This document shows positions 10,981-22,303 of a stretch of DNA of 64,000 nt, in pieces. Numbering within the stretch: position 1 is the stretch's first letter; each line of letters begins with the position of its first letter. The translations under genes were made by a program, and so were the position numbers. Origin of the DNA: Torymus aiolomorphi. Taxonomy: Eukaryota; Arthropoda; Insecta; Hymenoptera; Torymidae. The notes beneath the pieces were generated by a model. The model was given only the letters and a program-made list of their open reading frames with translations. It was not told the origin of the DNA and made no database searches. The stretch spans positions 99,368,442 to 99,432,441 of the forward strand of contig CM070874.1 in NCBI GenBank assembly GCA_036365515.1, read 5' to 3'.

Positions 10981-13900
10981 GCGAGACAAAATACTATTGC
11001 TCTACAGCAGTTTGATTTTAGCAAATATTGTATTTTTTGCGGGGAAGAAGCGTCGCACGAGTACAATGCTAAAAGGGAAAAATATCCTAACGCGAATCTT
11101 TCGAAAGTCAAAATTGTTAGTAGCGACACTTTAAAGGGCAATATTCTAGAAAAAATTACTTCACGCCAGAACGATGAAACTTTACGAGATAACCTTCGAG
11201 AAGAATATACAGTTTTAAAAAAACTTATTGAAAACGTAGATTTGGTAGAACCATGATTTTTGCATACGAAAATTTTCAATTTTTAGACCGTCTCATAAAA
11301 CCGATCGACCTTTGCGTAAAGATACATCTGACGCTGTGGACTATATTATCTCTTATTTATGCGAGTTTAGTGATGAGGAGTGTCAATTTTCCATTGCAAG
11401 TATTTTAAGCGAATACAAAGAAGAAGAAGAACTTCCTTGCAAACTTGACACAATTCGCAATAAACTATAGTAGAATATTTTGGCAATTTCCGTTTATAAA
11501 GTAAAAAAAGATTTAGTTGTTTGTTTCGCGTTTGTAAGAAATAAGATTCTTTCTGCGGAATGGTACAACAATAAAAACTCAGATGTTAAAGCCGAACGTA
11601 AACGGATTATTGATACAGCAGCGGAATTGCTTCTTGAAGATATAACATCGAAGTATTATGATACAGTTAATTATCCTGCGCCTGATCATTTTTTTGATAA
11701 CATCAAAGATGAAATACCACCGACGTTACAATCGTTTTTCGATATTTTGATGAGAAGTAACAAAAGAAAAAATGAAATGTGGGATAAAAGAGTCATGACA
11801 CTTTGTCATATTATTATATCCTCCGTAAGACCTCGGTCATTTTTATCCCCGATTTTATTGGGTTTATCAACTATGATGTATAAAAAGCATGCATCGAAAA
11901 ATCTCATAGATTCATTGGCTTATCTTGGATTATATGCTTCCTATTATAAAACGCAGCTTTTTGAATCTTCTATAGTTTGTCAACCCGAAACTTATGACTC
12001 CGGTGCAGCTTATTTTCAGTTTGTATACGATAATACCGACCACAACACGTGCACAATAGATGGTCGGAATACTTTCCATGCGATGGGTGGTATTATCTGT
12101 GCAACTCCTGCCTCCGAAATATCAACAAATACTAAAATAGAACGCTTAGCTCGTATTCCTTCGGCTAATAACGTAGGCGCTTTTGGTTTCGTCCCTCTTC
12201 AAAACTTTCAAAGAGGATTGCACGCGGGGCTTAAAAATATTGTGATTGAAGATGTAACTATAAACAATCCAATAACGCAAAATCATGTAGAGCCGACAGA
12301 TTTATTATGGTTTTATGGGAATTACATACGGCGAGAAAACTTGAGCGGTTGGAACAGTTTTATGGAGCAATGTACGCAGGTAAAACCTTTCAACATATCG
12401 AAAATAATTCCGGTCCCGTTCGTAAACGCCCCGCCCAGTAGTTATGACACAATTTTTACAGTTTTAATCGAAGCTAACGAAAAGTGTATAGCCAAAAATC
12501 AAAAACATGTTTTTGTAACCTTTGATCAACCGCTTTATCAAAAAGCTCGTGAAATTGTAGAATGCTGTAAGGGAACTCCAAATGAAATAAAAATTAATAA
12601 AATCGTTGTGAGGCTTGGAGGATTTCATATGTTCATGTCATATCTTGGCGCAGTCGGATATGTGATGGACGGCAGTGGATTAAAAGATGCTTTTTTCCAG
12701 TTGTACGCTGAAGTTTCAGCTGAAAAAGCATTAAGTGGCCACGCGTATTCCAGAGCAATCAGAGGACACATTTTAATCCAAAATGCTTTATCACATATCA
12801 TTTTTTCTACTATGAATCTATCGGAATCAGAAGTATTTGTTCTAAAGAATTTGCTCGAGTATGTAGGAAAATCGGAATTTCACACGTTGCTTGAACAAAA
12901 TGATATTGAAGAAATAAGAAAAAAATTTGTAGATAAATTAAATTTGATTAAAGAGAACGGACCAACAGCCGAATTGTGGATTCAGTATTTTAAAATGATA
13001 GATCTTGCAAAACAATTTATTCAAGCAGAAAGAAGTGGTGACTGGAACATGCACCTCGAATGTGTATAGAAAATGTTGCCTTATTTCCACGCTAGCGGTC
13101 ATAATTTGTACGCCAAAACTGCCCACTTATATTTACAAGATATGTACAATTTTGAAAATATAATGGACGTAATAGAGTTTGATAAATTCAGTCGTTTAGG
13201 CTACTTTACTATTAGGCGAGTGGACAAATATCGATCCGGAACGTGGTCTGATACGATCATTGAACAAATGTTGATGCGGCCAATGAAAGTGAGTGGCGGC
13301 TTAACACATGGACGCGGCATAACTGACAGTACATTATGTAAGTGGGTTTTATCAACGATCGTTTTAACCCAAGTTACAGATACTGTGGAGAAATTCTGTA
13401 ATATTACTTACGCAACGTCTGATCAACATGTCGACGCAAGTAATTCTCGTATTAAGAGAGATTTGAAAGACTTTAACAAGTTAACAGAATTTTTTCAGAA
13501 CCACAATCCATTTCCTGTAACGTACAATATAATATCGATTAGTAGTGGAATAGTAGGTGACGATAAAATAAACTGCCACAAAGCATACGAGGTAGGTTTA
13601 GAATGTATTAAGAAAATTGTCGGCGGGAACTTTGGATCGATCAAAGTGAAAAAAAAAGACAAGGTATTATCTTTGAAGACAGTCACTTCATCGATAAAGA
13701 TAGACAATGAAGTAGTAGCGATCGATCCTACATTGTTATTTCAAAGAATATCGCTAAATATTGAAAGCAAATCAGACATGCGAAAATTCTTACAATATGA
13801 GCTTGCTCCTTATCCGCTCCCACTTTTTGACGAAGGTGGTATGCGGAAAGGACGCAAGTCTTCTTTCTACGACAATTTTAGTAAAATAATATGTAATCGA

Positions 13901-15125
13901 TGGCGGCTTTCTTCTGCATAAAGTTCGTTGGGATACGAATAATTCCATCGAATTTATAGTACAGCACTACGTTAATTACGCTATCAATAATTATAGTAGA
14001 AACTGTACTATAGTTTTCGATGGTTATCCCGACGGACTTAGCACAAAAAGTACAAAGGCCGCTGAGAGGTCACGGAGAGAAAATAAAAATTTGGGCCGTG
14101 AAATTGAATTTAATAGACAAACTGTTATTTCAATTTCACAGGACAAATTTTTAAGTCAAAACAAAAATAAAAAAAAATTAATAACATTATTGTGCGAATA
14201 GTTCAAAAAAGAAAATTGCACCACTTTAGTCGCCGAGGAGTATGCAGATTTTCTTATAGTCACCACGGCGGAAAAATGCAGCCTTACGTGGAGAACGTGG
14301 ATCGTTGGAGAAGACATAGATTTACTGGTAATATTAAACAAACACAAACCGTATAAAACCATCTACTTTTTAAAACCCGACAAAGGAAATGTACAGGACA
14401 GTATTTACGACAGCAATAGTTTTAAACATGAAAAATTACAGTATTTGCTCATGTTCCTTCACGCGTTCACAGGATGTGATACTACGTCTTGCTTTTTTAA
14501 GCAAGGCAAAAATAAAATTATCAATATTTTATTAAACGACAACGCTCTCCAACAACAGGCTCAACGCTTTTATGATCCCAATGCGACGCCTGAAGCTTTA
14601 GCTGCGAGTGCATATGAAATTGTTAGCCGATTATATGGAACCAAAAAAGATAAAAAAAGTTTACATGAGCAGCGATATCTAAACTTCCAAAAGTCTGCGT
14701 TAAAAGGTTCCGCAAAACTTGAAAATTTGCCGCCTACTGAAGGTGCCACAATGCAGCATGCATTTCGCACATATCTTCAAGTGCAGCAGTGGGAAGGTTT
14801 CACAAAAAATCCGACGGATTGGGGTTGGAAAGAGCGACTTCATGTTTTACACCCCGTTCCCACACTAGAGCCACTCATTCCAGACGAAGTACTGCGGAAA
14901 ATTAGCTGTAGATGTGAAACGGGGTGCAAGAAAAAGACATGCAGCTGCCGAAAGCATGGCTTGCGATGCTCAAATATATGCTCATCATGCCATGGTGAAA
15001 CCTGCACAAATATGGAAGAAATGGTTATTGATATGGCAGATATCATGCATGATGATGCAGAATATGATGAGTTACTTTTAAAATACTTGCTTGTTTTTGG
15101 GCATCTTTTATACTTGACTGTTTAA
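10735..15125 (+). pseudogene. Transposon-encoded multidomain nuclease-like protein, broken
   Basis: Coding pieces are 10735-11250 (frame 1), 11252-13890 (frame 2) and 13893-15125 (frame 0). The breaks are a frameshift near 11250, tandem TAG TAG at 11468-11473, TAG at 13067-13069, a frameshift at about 13889 and TAG at 14199-14201. The N-terminus has CLLC (10759-10770) and CIFC (11029-11040) with later His/Cys, probably zinc-binding. The middle has DNTDH (12029), TFDQPL (Asp 12524) and GGFH (12617), spaced like an RNase-H/DDE core. Then come VIDGG (13893), VFDG (14013), EDIDLLV (14310) and HAFTGCDTTS (14460) followed by GKNK: this is the order of acidic blocks in FEN/XPG-like PIN nucleases. 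A CXC cysteine domain ends it (14907-15005). The start is the ATG after an acceptor-like tract. The C-terminus runs into the right TIR. Confidence 0.75.
10981..15069 (+). other. Unique core of the long-TIR transposon
   Basis: This is the single-copy segment between the two inverted repeats. Almost all of it is coding sequence of the damaged gene, leaving little room for introns or a second gene. Confidence 0.8.
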
Positions 15126-15315
15126 CATAATTACTATGACAATTGGTATGAATTGTTAATGCTTGACACTTTTGGAGTTTTTTATGTTTGTTGTCCTTCC
15201 TCTTTAAACTTGCATCAATTAAGGTTGCTATAGCCTTCTCTTTCAGAACTCGAGCCTGCTCGGGGTTGACTAGTTTGTCACACAGCAAACGGATGTTCGC
15301 GCCGTCAGTTTCCAT
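15070..15315 (-). pseudogene. Inverted duplicate of the transposase N-terminus
   Basis: The minus-strand ATG at 15315 opens a frame matching the first ~82 codons of the gene in the left half. One clear difference is that the first zinc-ligand-like Cys codon (TGT at 10759) is CGT, arginine, here. The frame then runs out of the repeat into antisense of the gene's 3' end and stops at about 15043. It is part of the TIR, so it is a by-product of the element's structure and not a separate gene. Confidence 0.7.
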
Positions 15316-15624
15316 TTTCAAGAAAACTTCAACCTGCACAAAAATAATGTATTGTATCAATAAATTTTGTAATTATTGAAACTTAATTAACTATAACATA
15401 TAATTAACAAAAAAAATATATCAATAAATCTGATTTTAAAAATGTATTCATAATTAAACTGTATTTGACTATAAATATTAAAAAAAAAATTATAATTTAG
15501 ACATCCGTTTACACTATGCCAAAATAAATATTTTTCAAAAAAATTTTCATAAAAATTATTTTAAACTAATAATATTATTTTTGCTAAAATTACGAGTGGG
15601 CTATAGCAACTTTTAGGAATAAAA

Positions 15625-15698
15625 AATTGACGGACCCTGGGATCGAACCGGAGCCGCCGACGCACAAGTCAGAAAGGCTACCATCAAGCCACCGTACC
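15625..15698 (-). ncRNA. tRNA-like pol III unit in right TIR
   Basis: This is the inverted copy of 10353-10430. The complement of the B box is at about 15640-15650 and of the A box at about 15682-15692, with an A-run (T-run on the minus strand) beyond. As on the left, no acceptor stem forms. Confidence 0.5.
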
Positions 15699-18195
15699 AA
15701 TCGGACTTCTATTAATCGAACGGCTGGCTTATTTCGCTCTTTTATATTCGTACGTATATCTGCACGTACCACTAATTTCAAATAAATTATTTACCGATTT
15801 CGTAATAACACTATGAATAACAATTACAACATTTATGTACTTACCAACGGTGCGATAACACTAGTTCATAAAGTCTTTCTCTTATAGCTGTGGTACTATA
15901 TCCCAAACAATCCGGATTTTCGTTTAAAAATAGCAAATGCAACTGTAATATATAACTTATAAATATATTTGATAATTACAATATAAATCAGAATACTGTA
16001 TATATTCACTTACGAGGATTCAATAAATTTCACTTATAAACTGTTTATTAAACTGTAATATACACTGTATGTTATACTAAAATTGTATTCGATACTGCTT
16101 ATGCTTCTATACTCGGTGGCTGGCGTCACTGGCACAACGGTCAAAAGAGAAAGTATAGTAACGCTCCCCTTGGCGGAGACATGCGCACAAGTGTCGAAGC
16201 GTCTAACGAAAGGTTTCACCCCGATGCCTTTCGGAACATGCGTTTCCGAACACATGAAAGCGCGGAAAAATTCAAATCTACTCACACACACATAAACTCA
16301 CATACACAGAGTAATATAAAAGTATGTTTAATTAATTAATAATATGTACCATTGCATAAAATTATATGTATTTAATTATTTATTTATGAAAAAAACAGAA
16401 AAAAGTTAATAAAAATAATTGTTGTTAATTAAGTATTGTTAAATAAACTTTTTCGGGGAAATGAGTAGGTTATATGTTAATATTTTGGCGAGCTACCCCA
16501 AATTAAAAAAAAATGAAGGGTTTACGTCAATTATATACCGATATATGAACAAAATTTCGAGCGCGTCGGATTTGAAGTTCCTACGCTCAGTTTTTGCGCG
16601 TGACACTTGTAGCCTTCTCCAATTTAGACCCGCGCCTTCGTAATTATTTATAACAATGTAATTTTGCAATAAATGTGACGAAATATTTTTTTTCTGTTAG
16701 TACAACTATTAATTCGATTTTTCGTCCCTGTCTCGTTTCTTAATATTAATAATTGAAGACACAGCGATTTAAAAAAAAAAAAAATTATCTCGGCTCCCAG
16801 AGCACTTAGAGAGTTCGTAGACCCTTAAAATTTGTGAAATAATACCAGCTTTCCAACGAACCTACTGTTGATTATCTACGACCAATAGTCGAGCCACAAT
16901 TGCTTTTATTTATAACAAAAAAAATGACTTCTTTTTATTTTGCGATTTTAAACAATTAAATTTGAAAAAATCGCTTAGCTATTCATTGTTCGTAAAAGTA
17001 GAGATGTTAAACTTTCAAAATCCGTTTACTGCATCCTCGTACGACGTCCCACGGCTTGGGGAAAATCACGCAAAAATGACCAAAATCTAATAAATAAATG
17101 GAATTATGCAAAAACTATTAAATATTTTTAGCTAAAATTTTAACTGCTTATTAAGTGCTATAAGAGCTATACTTAAACGAGTTATCAAGCACCTAGCGAC
17201 ATTTTTAACAGAGTAATAAACAATCGTAAAAATGACCTTTTTAAGCGGTTTTTTGCGATTTGCAGATAAACAAATTAACTAAATTTAAATCTGTAAATTG
17301 CGTTTGATAGATCTTTTTAATATCTACAAAGTTTACTTTGAACTTTTTTCTGTAAAGTCAGTAGTTTTTTTGTAGCAGTCGAAAAACTGTTTTTCCGAGC
17401 ATTCAATTGTTAGTTAAAAACATTTCCCATGTAAATTTTTATAGTTATTCACCGGGTTATTGTTCCTGATGACCTCCCCAATCATAACCCGCTTGATAAG
17501 GTCGGCTTACAATTAGGTTTCAAAACAGGCAAAAAAAAGACTAATTTGACTGGCCTAATACGTTCGCTCCTCTATTTACGCATGGCGACGTATGGAATTT
17601 ATACTTAAAATTACCACTCGTTCACTTCTTCAGACTGCGCCGCGGCTATTTTTACGATATTCGATGCTTAATAAGCCGAGAGTTAATGCGTATGGGAAGG
17701 GACATGCGAGAAAGTTCAAGGCTGTTCTATTAAAAAATATGGAACTCCCAAAAATATTTACTCCCGTATAATCGTAAACATTATATGATATTTTTAAAAT
17801 CATACGTGTTTAAATTTTTTTTTTTTTATAACAAACTGTTTAAAAACCAAACATATAATTTATTAAAAAGAATTGAAAAGTACGTCATTTATATTAAAAG
17901 TGCTTTTAATAAAAAGGTTTTAATAAAGTATGATGCTGAATAATATCTTCATAATGAAAACACTATCAGAACAACACGAATTGGCAACCGCATTTGAGAT
18001 TCAGCCCTTGCAATACATTTTTACGTATTCTATAAAATAAACGTACGTCATGGGTTAGTTGATTTACCTTAAAACAGTTGGAGTTTTTCCTATTGATCGT
18101 AATTATTCAAAACATGATGGTATAATATAAATATAAATTAGGAAGGTAAAAATTAAAGTGTATTTTTATACGCAGAATTTTGAAAATCTCGTATT

Positions 18196-18585
18196 TACAC
18201 GGAGAAAAATGTATCTGTAAACTTTACTTTTTTTATAAGAAAATTTATTATTTTCATAGTAGTGCTGGGCACACTCAACATCTGGGATTTTAACTTTTTA
18301 AATAGTAACTTTTAAGATTTTCGTAGCAAATTTTTTTTTAAATAATAATTTTTATTATTTTTGTAGCAAATATGACTTTTTAAAATAGTAGTTTTTATGA
18401 CTGCTGAAACGAAATACCATCATATCAGTACATTTAAAAAGTAAAATTTCCTAACGAAATCATAAAAATTACTATCTGAAAAAGTAAAAATCCCACATGT
18501 CGAGTGTGTCCCAGCGCTGCTATAAAAATGATAAATTTTCTTATAAAAAAAGTAAAGTTTGCAAATAAGTTTGTCTCCTTGTAAT
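18196..18585. mobile_element. MITE with ACACGGAGA-type ends
   Basis: The ends are TTACACGGAGA (18196) and TCTCCTTGTAA (to 18585). Inverted arms of about 80 bp include AACTTTACTTTTTTTATAAG at 18219 and its complement near 18540, then GTGCTGGGCACACTC and its near complement at about 18500. It is non-coding. The end sequence resembles that of the TA-flanked MITE at 36436-37133. Confidence 0.65.
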
Positions 18586-21500
18586 TTAATATTTGTACTA
18601 AACTTTATATGAAGTAAATAACAGCTTTAAAAAAGCTCTAGAAAATTGTAGTCTTGAAAAATCAATATCCTGTATATGCGTCATTGAAAACACTAGAGGT
18701 CTCAATAACAAATAAAAGTCTCTACTACTTACGTATTTTAAAAAAGCAGCCAACGTTCCAACAGGTAGTGCCTTATCTCACGTGGCCGCGCAGACATATA
18801 CGCAGTCGAGAAAACCCCGAGAAAATATCGTAAACAAAAGAATCGTGCCGGGGGGCACGCGCCACCTCGGTCTTCCACTCGTATAAGTATATACACTAGC
18901 AATCGCCGCGCGTGCTGTCACGTGTACGCATGAGCGATTTGTTTATATCTAAGAGCGAGAGAAGAAACGGTATTAAGATATATATACGCAGACCTAGACG
19001 GCGAGAACTAACGCCCACATGGCACGTGGATCACTAGTATTTTGGGCTGTTGATTCTCTACTCGCGGCTCCTTTAGGTGGCGCTAGACTCGAATCGCGTA
19101 GTAAGCCACGTGCTTATCTAATTCTTTAATAATACATTTTCGGCATGCGCCACTGCCTGCTGATATATTTACTATAGCCGCGGCACCGGTAATGGAAAAT
19201 TTCGCGCCTTCGGGAGTGCCGGTTGGTTGCGAACGACCTTCAAAGAATCACGGCTCGGCACGCGCTTTTTTCAGTCTGTAGTGGAATAATTTATTGAAAA
19301 CGATCCATATTTCTTTAATGATTTGAAATGGATACTACGACTGGTAGTACTTTTATTTATTATAATTTTTTAATTTCTTTTTTTTTATAAAACTTTAATT
19401 ATGTTTAATTGTTACAATATTTTTACTTACTGTGCCATTCTAATGGTGTGAAAGTTTTTCAATGGAAATGGGTTACTGCGAAGTATATAAAGGTATTATC
19501 TAAATTCAGAACAGATTCAGTATGCACTGAATGTTAAATTTATCAATAAAAAGGAATTATTTTTATGAATTCCGCGCTATGTTTCATCCTCGATTTCATC
19601 ACTTTATAGTTACATAATATCAACATTGGAATTTCTTCATATTTATTTTATTAGAGATAGGCGAGAATAATTTCATTCAAATTTATCATTCAAATATATG
19701 GCATTCCATTTGAATCGTATACGATACGATAGAGATTTATATCAAAATTCTAAATTATGTCATGTTTTAAGAAATTTAACAAGATAATCCAATTTATAAA
19801 TGAATAAGCACATAAAAATCAGCGATAATATTTGTATTCATAATAAGCTAGAATTCATTAGCCCATTTCCGCCTGTATACGCGAGACTTTTAGCATCCGT
19901 TTGACTCTGGTATAGCTTGAGGTCATTCCTACCGAGACGATAAGTTGCGTCACTCTTTCGAAAATATGCGGCGGCTAAACGTATGCTTGGTTAATCGTCT
20001 ACGGAAACTAAGTTTCATATGATAAGATAACGATTATTTGACCTTATCTGTTCGACAGTCGACACGTTGCCGAATATACGTCGATTTGTTTCAAAGTGAC
20101 CGGTGTCTGCCCAGATTATGACCTGGTAACCGAATTGTTATAGATTAAGCTTTTTGCACTTTTTATTTGCGAATCCGTTTTAGAACGCTACGGTACATAC
20201 TATTGCATCTTTTTTCATATTTTCATGCCCGAAAACATATCCTAAAATTTGAGCAAAATCCCTGACCTGCAGGTAGTAAGCTCTTCTAGTCAGTTCATAA
20301 GTTTTCAAATAAAACAATAAAAGATACCATTCCACTCAACGATCGACAGCTTTTTGCATTTGAAGATTCTGAATTTAGCTTCGACATTATCATAAATGTA
20401 TCCCCATTGATTTTCTTACATAAATGTATCCTCATTAATCATTATTACAGGAAGACCTAAAACATTACATCTTTCTCTTTACTTCATTCTGTTTACTTAC
20501 TTATATCGCCATAGTTTAATCCGAAGTATTATATTGACAACAATTATATTGGATCTAGCTGGATTTCACCTGACTTTAAGTGAACTCTACTTGATTTAGA
20601 ATCCAGTTAATTTTTTTTTTCATTGAGATATAAAGCACGTGTAGAACACGCACCCAGATGGTCTTACCGCAATTATGCTTGATTGTTGTAGACTCATCGT
20701 GCATATAATATAATCCCCGACGCCACTATGTCTAACTTTGTTATCCATAATAGTGGAGTATGCTGTGTTTACGTGCAATTACAATCGTGATAACAGAATA
20801 GGTATGTGGCCACAATATTATGAAATAGTTTTGAAACTATTTTATGATAGTGAATATTTTATAAATATTGCACAATAAGTTGCAAAGTTAATTTGAAACC
20901 AATGAAAAACTAACTGTTCATAATAATACCATACTGGTACCATAAATCAATACGAATTTCTCGTTTCAGCATATATTCAGCAATATACTTCTTGAATACT
21001 TAATTTTTCGGATTAAGAGGACGTTATCGTCATAGAAAATATATATATAGATTTATGCTAAACCAAGACATCATTGCTCTCCGGAGTAATGCACTTCACA
21101 ATCCTACAAAGTTTCAAATCGATACTCCAGAATGACATTGATCAAAATTTACTAAACTAATCCAAAATTTCGTTCAAATGTTATTTTCAGAAGATTTGAG
21201 AATGTTAGTTTGAAACTTTGGAGGGTTGCATTGAATGCATTATTATGAAGGACAATGGTGTCCTGATTTTGTTTTAATTAATTAAAAACTCTGTAATTTG
21301 CTCGGTCGGTAATAGTTGACAATTGCAGACACTTAAATTCGAAAATATTGCAACTTTTTGAAAGGCGCACGCATAAAAAAACATCGTTGAACAAAATGTT
21401 CGTAAATGATCAATTTAAAATGTAATGAAACAACTTGGTGGCTGTGTACTTAATTGAACTTAATAGTGAAATAAGAAACGTGATAAAAAGTGAATACTTG

Positions 21501-22303
21501 ATATGTGACAATCAAAAAGTATGATGTCATGATTTTATAAGAATCAGGTGACTAACACGAGTGTAAAAAATGTTATCAACATAGATATGTACACCTCACT
21601 ACAATAGTTTTATTTTACTTAAGTATAAATTTTAATGACGTAAGTGGATTTTCCGTAATCATTTATTAGTAATTGAAACAAAGAATGTTATTTATTATAG
21701 ATTCCCAGAATTTTCTAACGAATTGTTTGATAGAACCAATATATTTTTCTAATAAAGATAATGTTTTTAACAATGTCCAAATTAAATATATAAAGTTATG
21801 TATATATGAACTATAAGGAGATACAGTGTCGGAAAATGTTATATTTATTATAAATAAATTACACAGGCACACAAGAAAAATAAGAGTGGGCTGCCTGGTG
21901 TGTCGGATCTTAGTATTCATATGTATTTTAAATTGCTAAACCCGAATATAACCTCACTTGAAGACTCGACAATGAAAACAATACTGATTTCTAAAGCTCT
22001 AAATTCTTCAACTTAACGTTTGGAATTATTAGAGTAGATTCAGTTTCAAAATAAGAACTTCAAAGATCAGTTTTGTAGTTCGACAGTAATGATTCGCGCA
22101 ACTGGGGTTGCATATATATGCCCTGTTCGTTTCCGGATTCTTAATTGCACTCTATTAACCGAGGATTTTGAGATACTCCTAATAATAATTTTTCTAATAA
22201 TTTTTAAATATTTTCCTTGCAAGCCAAAATAGTATATTTCAATACAAGTGTGAAAGTGTTGATCCTAGCACGAGCGTGAGGTTTCGCCCGAGCGAAGCAG
22301 GGG
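18586..22303. other. Non-coding stretch with a GC-richer patch and one small hairpin
   Basis: About 18770-19260 is richer in GC and CpG and might be a promoter or an old insertion, but no exon or terminal repeat could be defined. At 21062-21275 an imperfect inverted repeat pairs TGTAGGATTGTGAAGTGCAT-like text with its counterpart near 21210-21250, perhaps a degraded MITE. I see nothing else I can name. Confidence 0.4.

Larger units (their letters stand above)
8508..17555 (+). mobile_element. 9-kb transposon with ~2.5-kb terminal inverted repeats
   Basis: The termini are GGCCAGTCAAATTAGT at 8508 and ACTAATTTGACTGGCC ending at 17555; TA abuts both ends, compatible with a TA target duplication. 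The inverted repeats run 8508-10980 and 15070-17555 and differ only at scattered positions in the stretches I compared. The unique core (10981-15069) plus the end of the left repeat carries one damaged large gene on the + strand. Both repeats contain a pol III-type tRNA-like unit and the gene's start. The domain make-up (zinc-binding N-terminus, DDE-like blocks, FEN/PIN-like nuclease, CXC) does not match any classical superfamily I can name. A relationship to uncharacterised cnidarian and arthropod proteins is recalled, not searched. Confidence 0.85.
15070..17555. repeat. Right long terminal inverted repeat
   Basis: It is the complement of 8508-10980, with scattered substitutions and a small extra piece near 17525 (a GCAAAAAAAAGA-type insertion). 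Because it is inverted, its copy of the gene start and of the tRNA-like unit point back toward the core on the minus strand. Confidence 0.85.
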
